A stretch of 33,304 nucleotides of DNA. Source: Syntrophomonadaceae bacterium. Its GTDB lineage: Bacteria > Bacillota > Dethiobacteria > DTU022. Positions 24,601 to 32,645 of this stretch are shown piece after piece. The translations under genes were made by a program, and so were the position numbers. Within the stretch, counting starts at the first letter, position 1, and every line of letters begins with the position of its first letter. Below the pieces are notes generated by a model. It searched no databases, had not been told where the DNA came from, and was given only the letters and a program-made list of their open reading frames with translations. The stretch lies in the NCBI GenBank assembly GCA_007131435.1, contig SLQM01000252.1, forward strand, positions 1-33,304, given 5' to 3'.

Positions 24601-25659
24601 ATGTATACTTACCCGGGTAACATCCACATTCACAGCGCTTATTCCGATGGAAGCGGATCATTCGAAGAGATAGCTGCGGATGCTGCTGCCGCAGGGTTAA
24701 GTTATGTGATCATTGCCGATCACGAAACCCTGGCAGGGCTGCCGGAAGAGGGCATGAACCACGGTGTGGCAGTGCTGGTGGGGAATGAGCTGAACAGAAA
24801 AAATAACCACTACCTTGTTCTGAACCTGGATAAATATTTCCCGGGAAATGAAGAAGATCCGCAGGAGCTAATCGACCGGGTTGCCCGCAGCGGGGGGCTC
24901 GGTTTTTTAGCGCACCCCTTCGAAAAAGGTTCTCCATATATTGAGAAAGGTAAAGCTCAGCCCTGGGTAGTGTGGCCGGTTTTCCGTTTTCATGGTATGG
25001 AGATATGGAACTATACTTCGCACTGGCGGGGTTTTCACCCATCACCTTTCAAAACCCTATACCACTTTTTTTTCGACCGGAAAGGAGCAATGAGCGGCCC
25101 TCCGCCCGAGCTGCTGGCGCTTTGGGACTGCTATAATAACAGCGGCCACAGGGTGGTTGGAATAGGCAGCAGCGATGCCCATGCTTTCCCCTATAAACTG
25201 GGCCCATTTTCTATTGTTATTTTTCCTTACCGCTACCTTTTTAAAACTATAAACACCTATATTGTCCTGGAAACAGATTTAAGCAGTGAATTTGTCACGG
25301 CCCGCAGCCAAATTCTTGGTGCCCTGCAGGCAGGCCGCTGTTACAGCTGTTTTGACAGCCTGCACAGCGGAAAAGAGTTTAGGTTTTATGCAGGCAGCCA
25401 GGATGATCCGGTGATGATGGGAGATACGGCAAGCTATGTAAAGGGCCTGCAGCTTAATATTGCGGTGCCTTCAGAACGCTCTATAACCCGGCTTGTGCGC
25501 AACGGCCGGGTAATCAATGAGTTCAGAAAAAAAATTATTGTCCTCGACCCGCCAGGCCCAGGGGTCTACAGGGTTGAAGTACTCTATCGCAGGCGGTTTC
25601 ATCACCCCAGGCCCTGGATCTATTCAAACCCCATCTTTTTACAGCCTCCCTTGCAGTGA
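24601..25659 (+). CDS. PHP-domain metal-dependent hydrolase (CehA/McbA-like)
   Basis: The 352-residue protein has the PHP metal-site motifs: H9 and H11 (NIHIHSAYSDGS), D40-H41 (IADHET), E63 (VGNEL), H105 (FLAHPFEKG) and GIGSSDAH near residue 200. A beta-rich C-terminal part of about 90 residues follows the PHP core, as in CehA/McbA-type proteins. PHP enzymes hydrolyse phosphoesters or esters with two or three metals; the substrate here is unknown. There is no signal peptide, so it is cytoplasmic. The start at 24601 is preferred, with CAGGGTGGG at 24589-24597; an ATG at 24577 is possible. It is 217 bases after the ATPase operon with a hairpin between, so probably a separate unit. Confidence 0.82.
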   Translation: MYTYPGNIHIHSAYSDGSGSFEEIAADAAAAGLSYVIIADHETLAGLPEEGMNHGVAVLVGNELNRKNNHYLVLNLDKYFPGNEEDPQELIDRVARSGGLGFLAHPFEKGSPYIEKGKAQPWVVWPVFRFHGMEIWNYTSHWRGFHPSPFKTLYHFFFDRKGAMSGPPPELLALWDCYNNSGHRVVGIGSSDAHAFPYKLGPFSIVIFPYRYLFKTINTYIVLETDLSSEFVTARSQILGALQAGRCYSCFDSLHSGKEFRFYAGSQDDPVMMGDTASYVKGLQLNIAVPSERSITRLVRNGRVINEFRKKIIVLDPPGPGVYRVEVLYRRRFHHPRPWIYSNPIFLQPPLQ

Positions 25660-25679
25660 GGATATAGATGATCTACAAT
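25651..25679 (+). promoter_or_regulatory. Promoter candidate for gap
   Basis: TTGCAG (25651-25656), a 17-base spacer and TACAAT (25674-25679), about 54 bases before the gap start. It overlaps the last codons of the PHP-domain gene. Confidence 0.4.
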
Positions 25680-25732
25680 TAATAATAGATAACAATTGAT
25701 GGTCAATTAAATAGATTGAAGGAGGATTTTAC

Positions 25733-26725
25733 ATGCTAAAAGTAGGTATTAACGGGTTTGGCAGGATTGGCAGGATGACTTTTCGTGCCTCTCTGAACCA
25801 GGAGAAGGTGAAAGTAGTAGCAATAAATGATCTCGCCGACAACGACTCGCTGGCTCATTTGCTAAAGTACGACTCGGTTTATGGAATTCTTGACGCAGAA
25901 GTTGAAAGTGATGACCAGGGCTTCCTGATTGACGGAGAAAGGGTCAGGGTTTTTTCGGAAAGGGAACCGGCGAATATCCCCTGGAAAGAAGCAGGGGTTG
26001 ATATTGTTATAGAATGCACAGGAATTTTCACCAAGCGTGACGCGGCAGCAGCCCACCTCGATGCGGGAGCTGAAAGGGTAATTATTTCGGCCCCTGCTGC
26101 TGTTGACCTTGTAGTGGTACTCGGTGTTAATGAGCAGGAATATGATCCAGAAAAACACTATGTTATTTCCAACGCTTCCTGCACCACAAACGCCCTTGCA
26201 CCCCTGGTAAAAGTTCTTCATGAAAACTTCGGTGTGGTAAAAGGGCTGATGAACACAACTCATGCTTACACGAATGATCAAAACTTGCATGATTTCCCCC
26301 ACAAAGATATGAGACGGGCCAGGGCAGCAGCGCTTTCTCTAATTCCCACCACGACTGGTGCGGCAAAAACCGTTGGTGAAGTTATACCGGAGTTGAAAGG
26401 CAAAATTGATGGCTTTGCAGTCCGGGTGCCAACTCCAACAGTGTCGCTGGTAGATTTTGTGGTTGAACTAAGCAAGAAAGTAACAGCCGAAAGTATAAAC
26501 GAGGCTTTCAAAAAAGCAGCTTCCGGCTCTCCCTATCTCGATTACAGTGAGAAACCACTGGTTTCCATCGACTACACCGGTAACCCCTACTCATCCACGG
26601 TTGATGGCCTTTCAACCATGGTTGTCCAGGATACCCTGGTCAGGGTTGTCGGTTGGTACGATAACGAGTGGGGCTATTCCTGCCGCCTCTTAGATCTTGC
26701 CGCTATGATTGCAGAAAAAAACTGA
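25733..26725 (+). CDS. gap: Glyceraldehyde-3-phosphate dehydrogenase
   Basis: This enzyme oxidises glyceraldehyde 3-phosphate to 1,3-bisphosphoglycerate in glycolysis, or the reverse in gluconeogenesis. The 330-residue protein has the Rossmann GINGFGRIGR start, D33 (INDLAD) favouring NAD over NADP, the catalytic C150 in SNASCTTNALAP and H177 in NTTHAYT, and the C-terminal WYDNEWGYSCRL motif. The ATG follows AAGGAGG at 25720-25726. It is monocistronic here: the pgk, tpi and eno genes that often follow are absent, and a hairpin terminator follows. Confidence 0.97.
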   Translation: MLKVGINGFGRIGRMTFRASLNQEKVKVVAINDLADNDSLAHLLKYDSVYGILDAEVESDDQGFLIDGERVRVFSEREPANIPWKEAGVDIVIECTGIFTKRDAAAAHLDAGAERVIISAPAAVDLVVVLGVNEQEYDPEKHYVISNASCTTNALAPLVKVLHENFGVVKGLMNTTHAYTNDQNLHDFPHKDMRRARAAALSLIPTTTGAAKTVGEVIPELKGKIDGFAVRVPTPTVSLVDFVVELSKKVTAESINEAFKKAASGSPYLDYSEKPLVSIDYTGNPYSSTVDGLSTMVVQDTLVRVVGWYDNEWGYSCRLLDLAAMIAEKN

Positions 26726-26747
26726 TTGCCGTTAAATATACCAGTAT

Positions 26748-26783
26748 AAACAAGGATCTCGTTTTCTTACGGGATCCTTGTTT
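26748..26783 (+). terminator. Terminator after gap
   Basis: Perfect 11-base arms AAACAAGGATC (26748-26758) and GATCCTTGTTT (26773-26783) form a strong hairpin 22 bases after the gap stop. The arm pattern (A-rich 5' side, T-rich 3' side) means it could work in both directions, and the converging modABC operon ends 111 bases further on. Confidence 0.75.
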
Positions 26784-26893
26784 GGTAAACTCATTTGAGG
26801 ATCTAAAAAAGGCCAAACCAGCGCGATCCAAAACAAACATACTCCCGGCCTGATTAAGATAAAAGAGATCTAATGTAACAGAAATATCGGGCT

Positions 26894-27949
26894 TTACCGG
26901 TTGAAGGTCATCACCCTGGCCGGATCTATATGCAGGTTTAATCTATCTGATTTGCCAAGCTTCATCCCGGGTGTTTTCGGCATCCTTAGCTGCAGGCGGG
27001 AACTGCCGCTGTCACCTCCCGGGGTGCTGAGCATTAATAAGGTAGAGGACACATCTTCAATAACCTGGTCGACCTGGCATTTGATTTTGTTGGTAACTTC
27101 ACCGTTGGCGAATACCAGGTCTTCTTCTTTTACAGCGATATGTGAAATGCCAGTGGGAACAGCTTTACCCGTGCATAATCTTGTTCCCCAGTCGATTGCT
27201 TCGATGGTATAATCGTCAACGGTCCGGGCGCGGGAAATATTATTTATGCCGAGAATCATACATTCCGACATAGTTGAAGGCGCTTCAAAAAGCTCTTTAA
27301 CCGGCCTTTTCTGTTCAGCACTTCCATCGTTCAAAACACACACGCTGTCGCTTAAGCGATATACTTCATCCTGTTTGTGTGAGACAAGAAGTGTCGTTCC
27401 CTCGTAAGATTTTATAGTTTCAGCCAGTTCAAGCTCAAGCTGCCACCGAAGATGTGAATCGAGGGCGGAGAAGGGCTCGTCCAACATCAGCAGTTTCGGG
27501 CAGCTGATCAAGATGCGTGCCAGGGCAACCCGCTGTTGCTGTCCCCCGGAGAGCTCGGCCGGCCGTTTTTTCCAATGGCTATTTAACTTCATCCGTTCAA
27601 TCATAACTGCAACTGCTTTCTGTCTTTCTGCCCTGGTCATTTGCCACATACCGCAAGCGATATTTTGTTCCACGGTCATGTTCGGGAATAGGGCATACTG
27701 CTGAAAGAGGTAGCCTACCCGGCGTTTCTGTGGAGGTAGGTTAATCCCTTTTTGGGAATCAAACAAAACCTGCCCATCCAGGACAATTTGTCCTGAATCA
27801 GGTTTTTCGATTCCCGCTATACACTTCAGGGTCAGACTTTTTCCGCTGCCGGAAGTGCCCAGCAGGGCCATTCTTTCATTTCCTGCTTCGAAAGCAACCT
27901 TAAGGTTAAAGTTTTCTAATCTCTTTTTTATATTTACTGTCAAAGACAT
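26894..27949 (-). CDS. modC: Molybdate ABC transporter ATP-binding protein ModC
   Basis: ModC powers molybdate (or tungstate) uptake. The 351-residue protein has Walker A GTSGSGKS (31-38), the Q-loop region LFQQYALFPN (81-90), signature LSGGQQQ (133-139), Walker B LLMLDE (153-158) and a C-terminal TOBE/Mop-type domain (about 285-350) that in this family can bind molybdate. The ATG follows GGGGAGGT at 27957-27964 on the minus strand. It is the last gene of modABC. Since the divergent ModE-like regulator lacks a Mop domain, this domain is the only likely oxyanion-sensing Mop element encoded in the locus. Confidence 0.93.
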   Translation of the reverse strand: MSLTVNIKKRLENFNLKVAFEAGNERMALLGTSGSGKSLTLKCIAGIEKPDSGQIVLDGQVLFDSQKGINLPPQKRRVGYLFQQYALFPNMTVEQNIACGMWQMTRAERQKAVAVMIERMKLNSHWKKRPAELSGGQQQRVALARILISCPKLLMLDEPFSALDSHLRWQLELELAETIKSYEGTTLLVSHKQDEVYRLSDSVCVLNDGSAEQKRPVKELFEAPSTMSECMILGINNISRARTVDDYTIEAIDWGTRLCTGKAVPTGISHIAVKEEDLVFANGEVTNKIKCQVDQVIEDVSSTLLMLSTPGGDSGSSRLQLRMPKTPGMKLGKSDRLNLHIDPARVMTFNR

Positions 27950-27970
27950 CAGCTCAGACCTCCCCTGTAA

Positions 27971-28651
27971 TTAGCTGGCATTCTTAGTTCTAATGGTCAG
28001 GTTTCTTTTTTCGAATATATTTATTGCTATTAAGGCAACAGCAGATATGGCAATGTTGATAAGTACCCAACGCATTGCCATTTCATCATTGTTAATTCGC
28101 CAAAAATGATATACAGTGGTTGCTATCGTAGCGGTTTTTCCCGGTATGTATCCAGCCACCATGATTGTAGCGCCAAATTCCCCGAGCGCCCTCGCGAAAG
28201 CTAAAACCGTGCCGGCCAGGATGCCCTGACGGCAGTAGGGCATGCGGATCCGCCAGAAGATAAAAGCGTTCGACAGGCCTAAGGTTTGGCCGGAATAGGC
28301 CAGGGTTTCATCGAAAGATTCAAAAGCTCCCCGGGCCGTGCGGTACATTAAAGGGAAAGAGACGATCATTGTGGCGAAGATGGCGCTCCACCACACTAAG
28401 ATCAGCTTTATGCCGAATAAATCCTGAAAGAAAATGCCAACCGGGTGGTTGGGGCCAAGCGCCCTGATGATCAGGTAGCCGACCACCGTCGGCGGCAGGA
28501 CCAGGGGTAGGGTTAAAATTACATCCAAAAAGCCCTTGACCAGCCTGTTTGCCCTGGAAATGTAGTAGGCAGAAAAGATCCCCAGGAAAAATACTGCTAT
28601 AGTAGAAATAATGGCGATCCTGATTGAATTAAAAAGCGGGAATAGCTCCAT
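27971..28651 (-). CDS. modB: Molybdate ABC transporter permease ModB
   Basis: ModB is the membrane channel of the importer. From the ATG at 28651 the protein has 226 residues and about five or six membrane helices, with the EAA-type loop LAYSGQTLGLSNAFIFWRIRMPYC contacting the ATPase seen as a stretch around residues 130-155 and GEFGATIMVAGYIPGKT near 170-186, which is typical of ModB/CysT permeases. The start is chosen from GGGAG at 28660-28664; a TTG seven codons earlier (28672) has no ribosome binding site. It lies 21 bases before modC. Confidence 0.92.
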   Translation of the reverse strand: MELFPLFNSIRIAIISTIAVFFLGIFSAYYISRANRLVKGFLDVILTLPLVLPPTVVGYLIIRALGPNHPVGIFFQDLFGIKLILVWWSAIFATMIVSFPLMYRTARGAFESFDETLAYSGQTLGLSNAFIFWRIRMPYCRQGILAGTVLAFARALGEFGATIMVAGYIPGKTATIATTVYHFWRINNDEMAMRWVLINIAISAVALIAINIFEKRNLTIRTKNAS

Positions 28652-28760
28652 GTTTAAACTCCCTGGCTGCAAATTAAATTATGCTGTCAGTTATGATCAG
28701 CTGCGCCGTGAGGTAAGTATATTTGCTTATTTAACAGATGCAGCTGAAACAGCTTAATAA

Positions 28761-29645
28761 TTAACGGATCGGTGTAAAGCCAAAGGCTTCAAAAAATAAT
28801 GCCCCTTCAGTGCCGGTTAAGTAGTCCAGGTAAGCTTTTGCTTCATCCACTGAATTGCTTCTCTTAATAACCGCAGCGGGATAAATGACCTGACCGCCGG
28901 TCATCTCCCTGGTCGCCTGATCGACAACCTCCAGGTTGGCAGCCCTGGCATCGGTTGAATAGACTACTCCGCAATCAACGAGGCGCTCAGATACCTGGGT
29001 TGTTACCTCTTTGACGTTTGAGGCGTAGGTAATCACCCCGGAGGCGGCCAACTCTTCTTCATCGAGATTATAATATTGCAATATCTTGGAACTATACTGC
29101 CCCACGGGAACATCAATGTTGCCCATGGCCATCAAAATATCGCCTTCTGACAGGCGTGTAGCCAGTTCGTCAAAGCTGCCAATATTGTTTGGATTGCCGT
29201 TGGGAACAGCCAAAACTACTTTATTTTCAAGGATATTCCTGCGGGTTCCCTCAAGCACAAGGTCCAGCTGGCCTGCGTTGACCTCCGGGTCTGCGCTAAT
29301 GTCAAGTTCATTCATCGCTTTTTGAGCGGCGGAAATGAATACATCACAATCAGCGCCTTCTTCAATCTGGGTTTTAAGAGTTCCTGAGGAATCGAGGTTT
29401 ATAATTACAGTAACATGCGGGTTTGCCTCCATGTAGGCCTTGATTATTCCTTCAATAACTTCTGTCAACGAGGCTGCGGCGAAAACAATCAGTTCAACAT
29501 CCTGTGTTCCGGAAGCAGTTTCTCCGCGATCTATATCACCTGCAGGTTGGTTGTCCGGGACTGTGGTTTCCTCCGTACCACAACCAGCTGTCCCGGCCAG
29601 CAAAAATAAGGCCAATAATACAATACAGATTTGCTTTAAGCTCAT
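28761..29645 (-). CDS. modA: Molybdate-binding lipoprotein ModA
   Basis: ModA captures the oxyanion outside the membrane and delivers it to ModB. The 294-residue protein has a lipoprotein signal peptide (hydrophobic 5-20, then GTAGC with the lipidated C22), a short linker, and the type II binding fold with VFAAASLTEV near 53-62 and DSSGTLKTQIEEGADCDVF-like binding-site elements near 86-103. Molybdate and tungstate cannot be told apart by sequence at this level. The ATG follows AGGAAG at 29653-29658 on the minus strand. A 109-base gap separates it from modB. Confidence 0.93.
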   Translation of the reverse strand: MSLKQICIVLLALFLLAGTAGCGTEETTVPDNQPAGDIDRGETASGTQDVELIVFAAASLTEVIEGIIKAYMEANPHVTVIINLDSSGTLKTQIEEGADCDVFISAAQKAMNELDISADPEVNAGQLDLVLEGTRRNILENKVVLAVPNGNPNNIGSFDELATRLSEGDILMAMGNIDVPVGQYSSKILQYYNLDEEELAASGVITYASNVKEVTTQVSERLVDCGVVYSTDARAANLEVVDQATREMTGGQVIYPAAVIKRSNSVDEAKAYLDYLTGTEGALFFEAFGFTPIR

Positions 29646-29664
29646 TAATGATCTTCCTCTTAGC

Positions 29665-29704
29665 TATATTCTATAAAAAGAATATATTCTCATGCGAGAG
29701 TATA
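29665..29704. promoter_or_regulatory. Overlapping palindromes at the modA promoter, probable repressor operator
   Basis: Two inverted repeats overlap here. One has arms TATATTCT (29665-29672) and AGAATATA (29679-29686), perfect with a 6-base spacer. The other has arms TATATTCTC (29683-29691) and GAGAGTATA (29696-29704) with one T-G mismatch and a 4-base spacer, and it covers the modA -10 box. The AT-rich TATAT half-sites resemble known ModE boxes, so the divergent ModE-like protein is the likely binder (inference). Confidence 0.55.
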
Positions 29705-29727
29705 TACTAAAATATCATAACTGGCAA
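29699..29727 (-). promoter_or_regulatory. Promoter of modABC
   Basis: On the minus strand TTGCCA (29727-29722), a 17-base spacer and TATACT (29704-29699), both five of six to consensus. The start site would fall near 29692, inside the palindrome, so a bound protein would block initiation. Confidence 0.65.
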
Positions 29728-29735
29728 TAATTAAT

Positions 29736-29764
29736 TTGAAATAATTATTATTCACTGTTATGAT
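29736..29764 (+). promoter_or_regulatory. Promoter of the ModE-like regulator gene
   Basis: TTGAAA (29736-29741), a 17-base spacer and TATGAT (29759-29764) with a TG extension. It is divergent from the modABC promoter, with -35 boxes only eight bases apart, so the two probably compete or are co-regulated. Confidence 0.6.
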
Positions 29765-29817
29765 CCTGTTAAGTAATAGTAAATAGGATTGCGCATATTA
29801 CCCGAAGAGGTTGGAAA

Positions 29818-30171
29818 ATGTCAAACAATATGCACCCAAAAACCAGGTTAACCATCTATAATGACTACAACCCCGAATCAAGAGGTTTTGGTCGAGGGAT
29901 TGTCATGCTTTTGGATAACATTGAAAAAACGGGATCGATCAGAAAAGCTGCCAGTATCATGGGAATGGCTTATTCAAAATCATGGAAGATATTAACAGAG
30001 GTAGAGCGGGAATTCGGAATTAGGCTTCTTGAGCGCGATGGGCACAGGGGATCATCTCTGAGTATTCAGGCCAGGCTGCTGCTTGACGCCTATAAAAGTG
30101 TATTGGATGAGCTTGAGAAAACTGCCGATAGCGCTTTTAAGAGGCACTTTAAAGAGCTGCCTTTTGATTAG
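29818..30171 (+). CDS. ModE-like winged helix-turn-helix regulator, DNA-binding domain only
   Basis: The 117-residue protein matches the N-terminal LysR-type helix-turn-helix domain of the molybdate regulator ModE: GSIRKAASIMGMAYSKSW (about residues 40-57) is the recognition region, followed by a wing and a dimerising helix. Full ModE (about 260 residues) has two Mop domains that bind molybdate; this protein ends before them, and the downstream sequence gives no sign of a split gene, so it is a natural short form, as found in many bacteria. The ATG follows AGAGGTTGG at 29804-29812. Its divergent position next to modABC supports a role in modA control. How it would sense molybdate is not visible. 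Confidence 0.85.
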   Translation: MSNNMHPKTRLTIYNDYNPESRGFGRGIVMLLDNIEKTGSIRKAASIMGMAYSKSWKILTEVEREFGIRLLERDGHRGSSLSIQARLLLDAYKSVLDELEKTADSAFKRHFKELPFD

Positions 30172-30243
30172 TGAAATTGACTGTTATATGAGACTTTGCT
30201 GTTCTATCTTTTCATACTGATCAACAAAAAGGGAGGTGGCCCG

Positions 30244-31464
30244 GTGAAGGTAAGCCGGAGTATTGCAGATATTAACGCAAAAATCAAGGCAGGAAAAGCG
30301 GTTGTATTCACCGCGGAAGAGGTTATTGAATTGGTGGCAGACAAAGGCGCTGCTGCAGCAGCACTGGAAGTAGATGTTGTAACCACGGGAACCTTCGGGC
30401 CCATGTGCTCGTCGGGAGTTTTTCTCAACGTGGGCCATCCCCAGCCAAGGATTAAACTGAACGAGGTATACTTGAACGGTGTTCCCGCTTATGCCGGGAT
30501 TGCCGCCGTTGATCTTTACCTTGGAGCGACGGCAATTCCAGAGACCGACCCTGCTAACCGCAGCTATCCCGGGGAGTTTATATATGGTGGCGGGCACGTA
30601 ATCGAAGACCTCGTTTCCGGCAAAGAGGTGCGCCTTGAGGCTTCTTCGTACGGCACAGACTGCTATCCGTTGAAAAGAATTGAAACCGCCATTCGCCTCG
30701 ATGAGATAAACGAGGCTATTCTTTATAACCCGCGTAATGCTTACCAGAACTACAATGTGGCGGTTAACCGGGGCGAAAAAACAATCTATACTTACATGGG
30801 CATATTAAAACCGGGGATGGGTAATGCCAACTACAGTTCGGCCGGCCAGTTAAGCCCGCTGTTCAACGATCCCCTGCTGAAGACTATTGGTTTGGGAACC
30901 CGCATCTTTTTAGGCGGCGGCATTGGCTATGTCGCCTGGCATGGAACCCAACACAACCCATCTGCAGAGAGAGATGAACGGGGAATGCCAAAGGGCCCGG
31001 CAGGCACCCTGGCCCTGACCGGGGACTTAAAACAGATGAAGCCTGAATGGCTGAGGGGGCTAAGCTTTCTCGGTTATGGTGCAACCCTGCAGGTAGGAGT
31101 TGGCATACCAATACCGATCCTGAATGAGGAAATAATGAGCTATTGTGCTGTCCGGGATGAAGATTTAGTTGCTCCTGTTGTTGACTACAGCCAGGCATAT
31201 CCCCAGCGTTTGAGCGGAAACCTGGGCCTGGTCAGCTATGCAGAATTAAAAAGCGGTTCAATCAGCGTGGAAGGCAAAAAGATTCCTACCGCATCACTCT
31301 CCAGTTACGCTAAAGCAAAAGAGATCGCGCTTACCTTAAAGGATTGGATCGAGCAGGGTGAATTTATTTTAACTGAACCGTCGCTGCAGCTGCCCTCAGT
31401 TGATTCTGGTATAACACTTAAACCAATGCCCCGGAAGGATCCTGAAGAAAGGGAGGACAGGTAA
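30244..31464 (+). CDS. Homocysteine biosynthesis protein, DUF39 (HcyBio) family
   Basis: Proteins of this family are needed in Methanosarcina for making homocysteine from aspartate semialdehyde and sulfide without O-acyl-homoserine. From the GTG at 30244 the protein has 406 residues and spans the DUF39 domain; the CBS pair found at the end of some archaeal members is absent. Cys55 (GPMCSSG) and Cys140 (GTDCYP) are the candidates for persulfide chemistry. GGTQHNP-like, glycine-rich segments near 245-270 are typical of the family. The start is set by GGGAGG at 30231-30236; a longer frame to 30196 lacks a site. It is directly followed by the NIL-ferredoxin gene. Confidence 0.88.
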   Translation: MKVSRSIADINAKIKAGKAVVFTAEEVIELVADKGAAAAALEVDVVTTGTFGPMCSSGVFLNVGHPQPRIKLNEVYLNGVPAYAGIAAVDLYLGATAIPETDPANRSYPGEFIYGGGHVIEDLVSGKEVRLEASSYGTDCYPLKRIETAIRLDEINEAILYNPRNAYQNYNVAVNRGEKTIYTYMGILKPGMGNANYSSAGQLSPLFNDPLLKTIGLGTRIFLGGGIGYVAWHGTQHNPSAERDERGMPKGPAGTLALTGDLKQMKPEWLRGLSFLGYGATLQVGVGIPIPILNEEIMSYCAVRDEDLVAPVVDYSQAYPQRLSGNLGLVSYAELKSGSISVEGKKIPTASLSSYAKAKEIALTLKDWIEQGEFILTEPSLQLPSVDSGITLKPMPRKDPEEREDR

Positions 31465-31890
31465 ATGATTAGACAAAAAATAGTGCTGCGTTTCCCACCC
31501 CATATTGTAGAGCAACCGACTATCTACCACCTGATAAAAGATTTCGACCTGATGGTTAACATATTAAGGGCAGACATTAACCCCAAAAAAGAGGGGCGCC
31601 TGATCATGGAATTAAGCGGTGATGATACTGCCTACAAGCAGGCGATTGAGTGGATGAAGGGCCAGGGCCTTGAAGTTATGAACCTGGAGCAGCAGATTAT
31701 CTGGCGCGATGATCGCTGTACTCACTGCGGCGCATGTACCGTAATCTGTCCTACCGAGGCTTTATATTTTGAACGTCCTGATATGATAGTTAAGTTTGCC
31801 GAGGATAAGTGTATTGTCTGCGAACTTTGCCTGAGGGCCTGCCCGGCCAGGGCGATGGAAACCCTGGTTGAGAACGCAAACTTTGGATGA
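31465..31890 (+). CDS. NIL-domain ferredoxin with two 4Fe-4S clusters
   Basis: The 141-residue protein joins an N-terminal NIL domain (about 3-75), a fold also found in methionine ABC transporters, to a ferredoxin domain with two complete 4Fe-4S motifs: C85, C88, C91, C95 and C116, C119, C122, C126. The same fusion (MA1822 type) is the partner of DUF39 in methanogens, where it is required for homocysteine synthesis and probably supplies electrons for sulfur transfer. The ATG touches the DUF39 stop and its own stop overlaps the next start by four bases, so the three genes are translationally coupled. Confidence 0.92.
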   Translation: MIRQKIVLRFPPHIVEQPTIYHLIKDFDLMVNILRADINPKKEGRLIMELSGDDTAYKQAIEWMKGQGLEVMNLEQQIIWRDDRCTHCGACTVICPTEALYFERPDMIVKFAEDKCIVCELCLRACPARAMETLVENANFG

Positions 31891-32624
31891 GCGGCAGAAG
31901 GTTATACCGCAGGGCTTTAACCAACTCGAGGTTGACATCTTTTACTGTCCAGGTCAAAGAAAGTGATCTCTGGATTGCTGTCAGCAGCCAGAGCTTTAGA
32001 GATACTTTTCCGGAACAGGTGGAAAGTATTGTTTTAAACAGTAGAAACGTGATCGAGGCTTTTCTGAAAGAAGAGCCGCACTTTGCTGCGGCCCTTGAAC
32101 CCTGTCTTTTCCCACCGGGTGCGCCCCGGATTATGCGAAAGATGGTTGTCGCCGGCAACAAGGCCGGGGTGGGGCCCATGGCTGCCGTAGCAGGAGCGAT
32201 TGCCGAAGAAGTCGGCTTTTACCTGGCCAAAAAATCCACCGAGGTTATAGTTGAAAATGGTGGGGATATTTATCTAAAAGTTGTTGAGCCTATCCGCATG
32301 GGAATCTATGCCGGTAATTCACCGCTCAGCGGAAAAATTGCCCTGAAAATGGAACCCAACCAGACACCGCTCGGTATCTGTACGTCTTCGGGAACAGTGG
32401 GCCCCTCTTTCAGCTTTGGCTGTGCCGATGCTGCAGCGGTTCTTTCGCCCTCTGTGCCGCTGGCTGATGCAGCTGCCACCGCCCTCGGCAACCGGGTAAA
32501 AGGCATTACGGATTTAGAGGACGCCCTTGATTTCGCACGGGGCATTGAGGGAATAACCGGTGCTTTATTGGTATTTAAGGATAAAGTAGCCGCCTGGGGA
32601 GCCATTGAACTGGAAAGAGTTTAG
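31887..32624 (+). CDS. UPF0280 (COG2122, ApbE-like) protein of the homocysteine cassette
   Basis: The 245-residue protein belongs to UPF0280, an ApbE-related family, shown by VVAGNKAGVGPMAAVAGAIAE near 90-110, VENGGDIYLK near 123-132, and the CTSSGTVGPSFSFGCADAA stretch near 170-190. In Methanosarcina a COG2122 protein takes part in sulfide assimilation into homocysteine together with DUF39 and NIL-ferredoxin proteins. Its exact step is unknown. The ATG lies within the end of the ferredoxin gene (ATGA overlap), so it is co-translated with it. Confidence 0.88.
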   Translation: MSGRRLYRRALTNSRLTSFTVQVKESDLWIAVSSQSFRDTFPEQVESIVLNSRNVIEAFLKEEPHFAAALEPCLFPPGAPRIMRKMVVAGNKAGVGPMAAVAGAIAEEVGFYLAKKSTEVIVENGGDIYLKVVEPIRMGIYAGNSPLSGKIALKMEPNQTPLGICTSSGTVGPSFSFGCADAAAVLSPSVPLADAAATALGNRVKGITDLEDALDFARGIEGITGALLVFKDKVAAWGAIELERV

Positions 32625-32645
32625 TAAAAGAAGGAGGTAGTGAAA

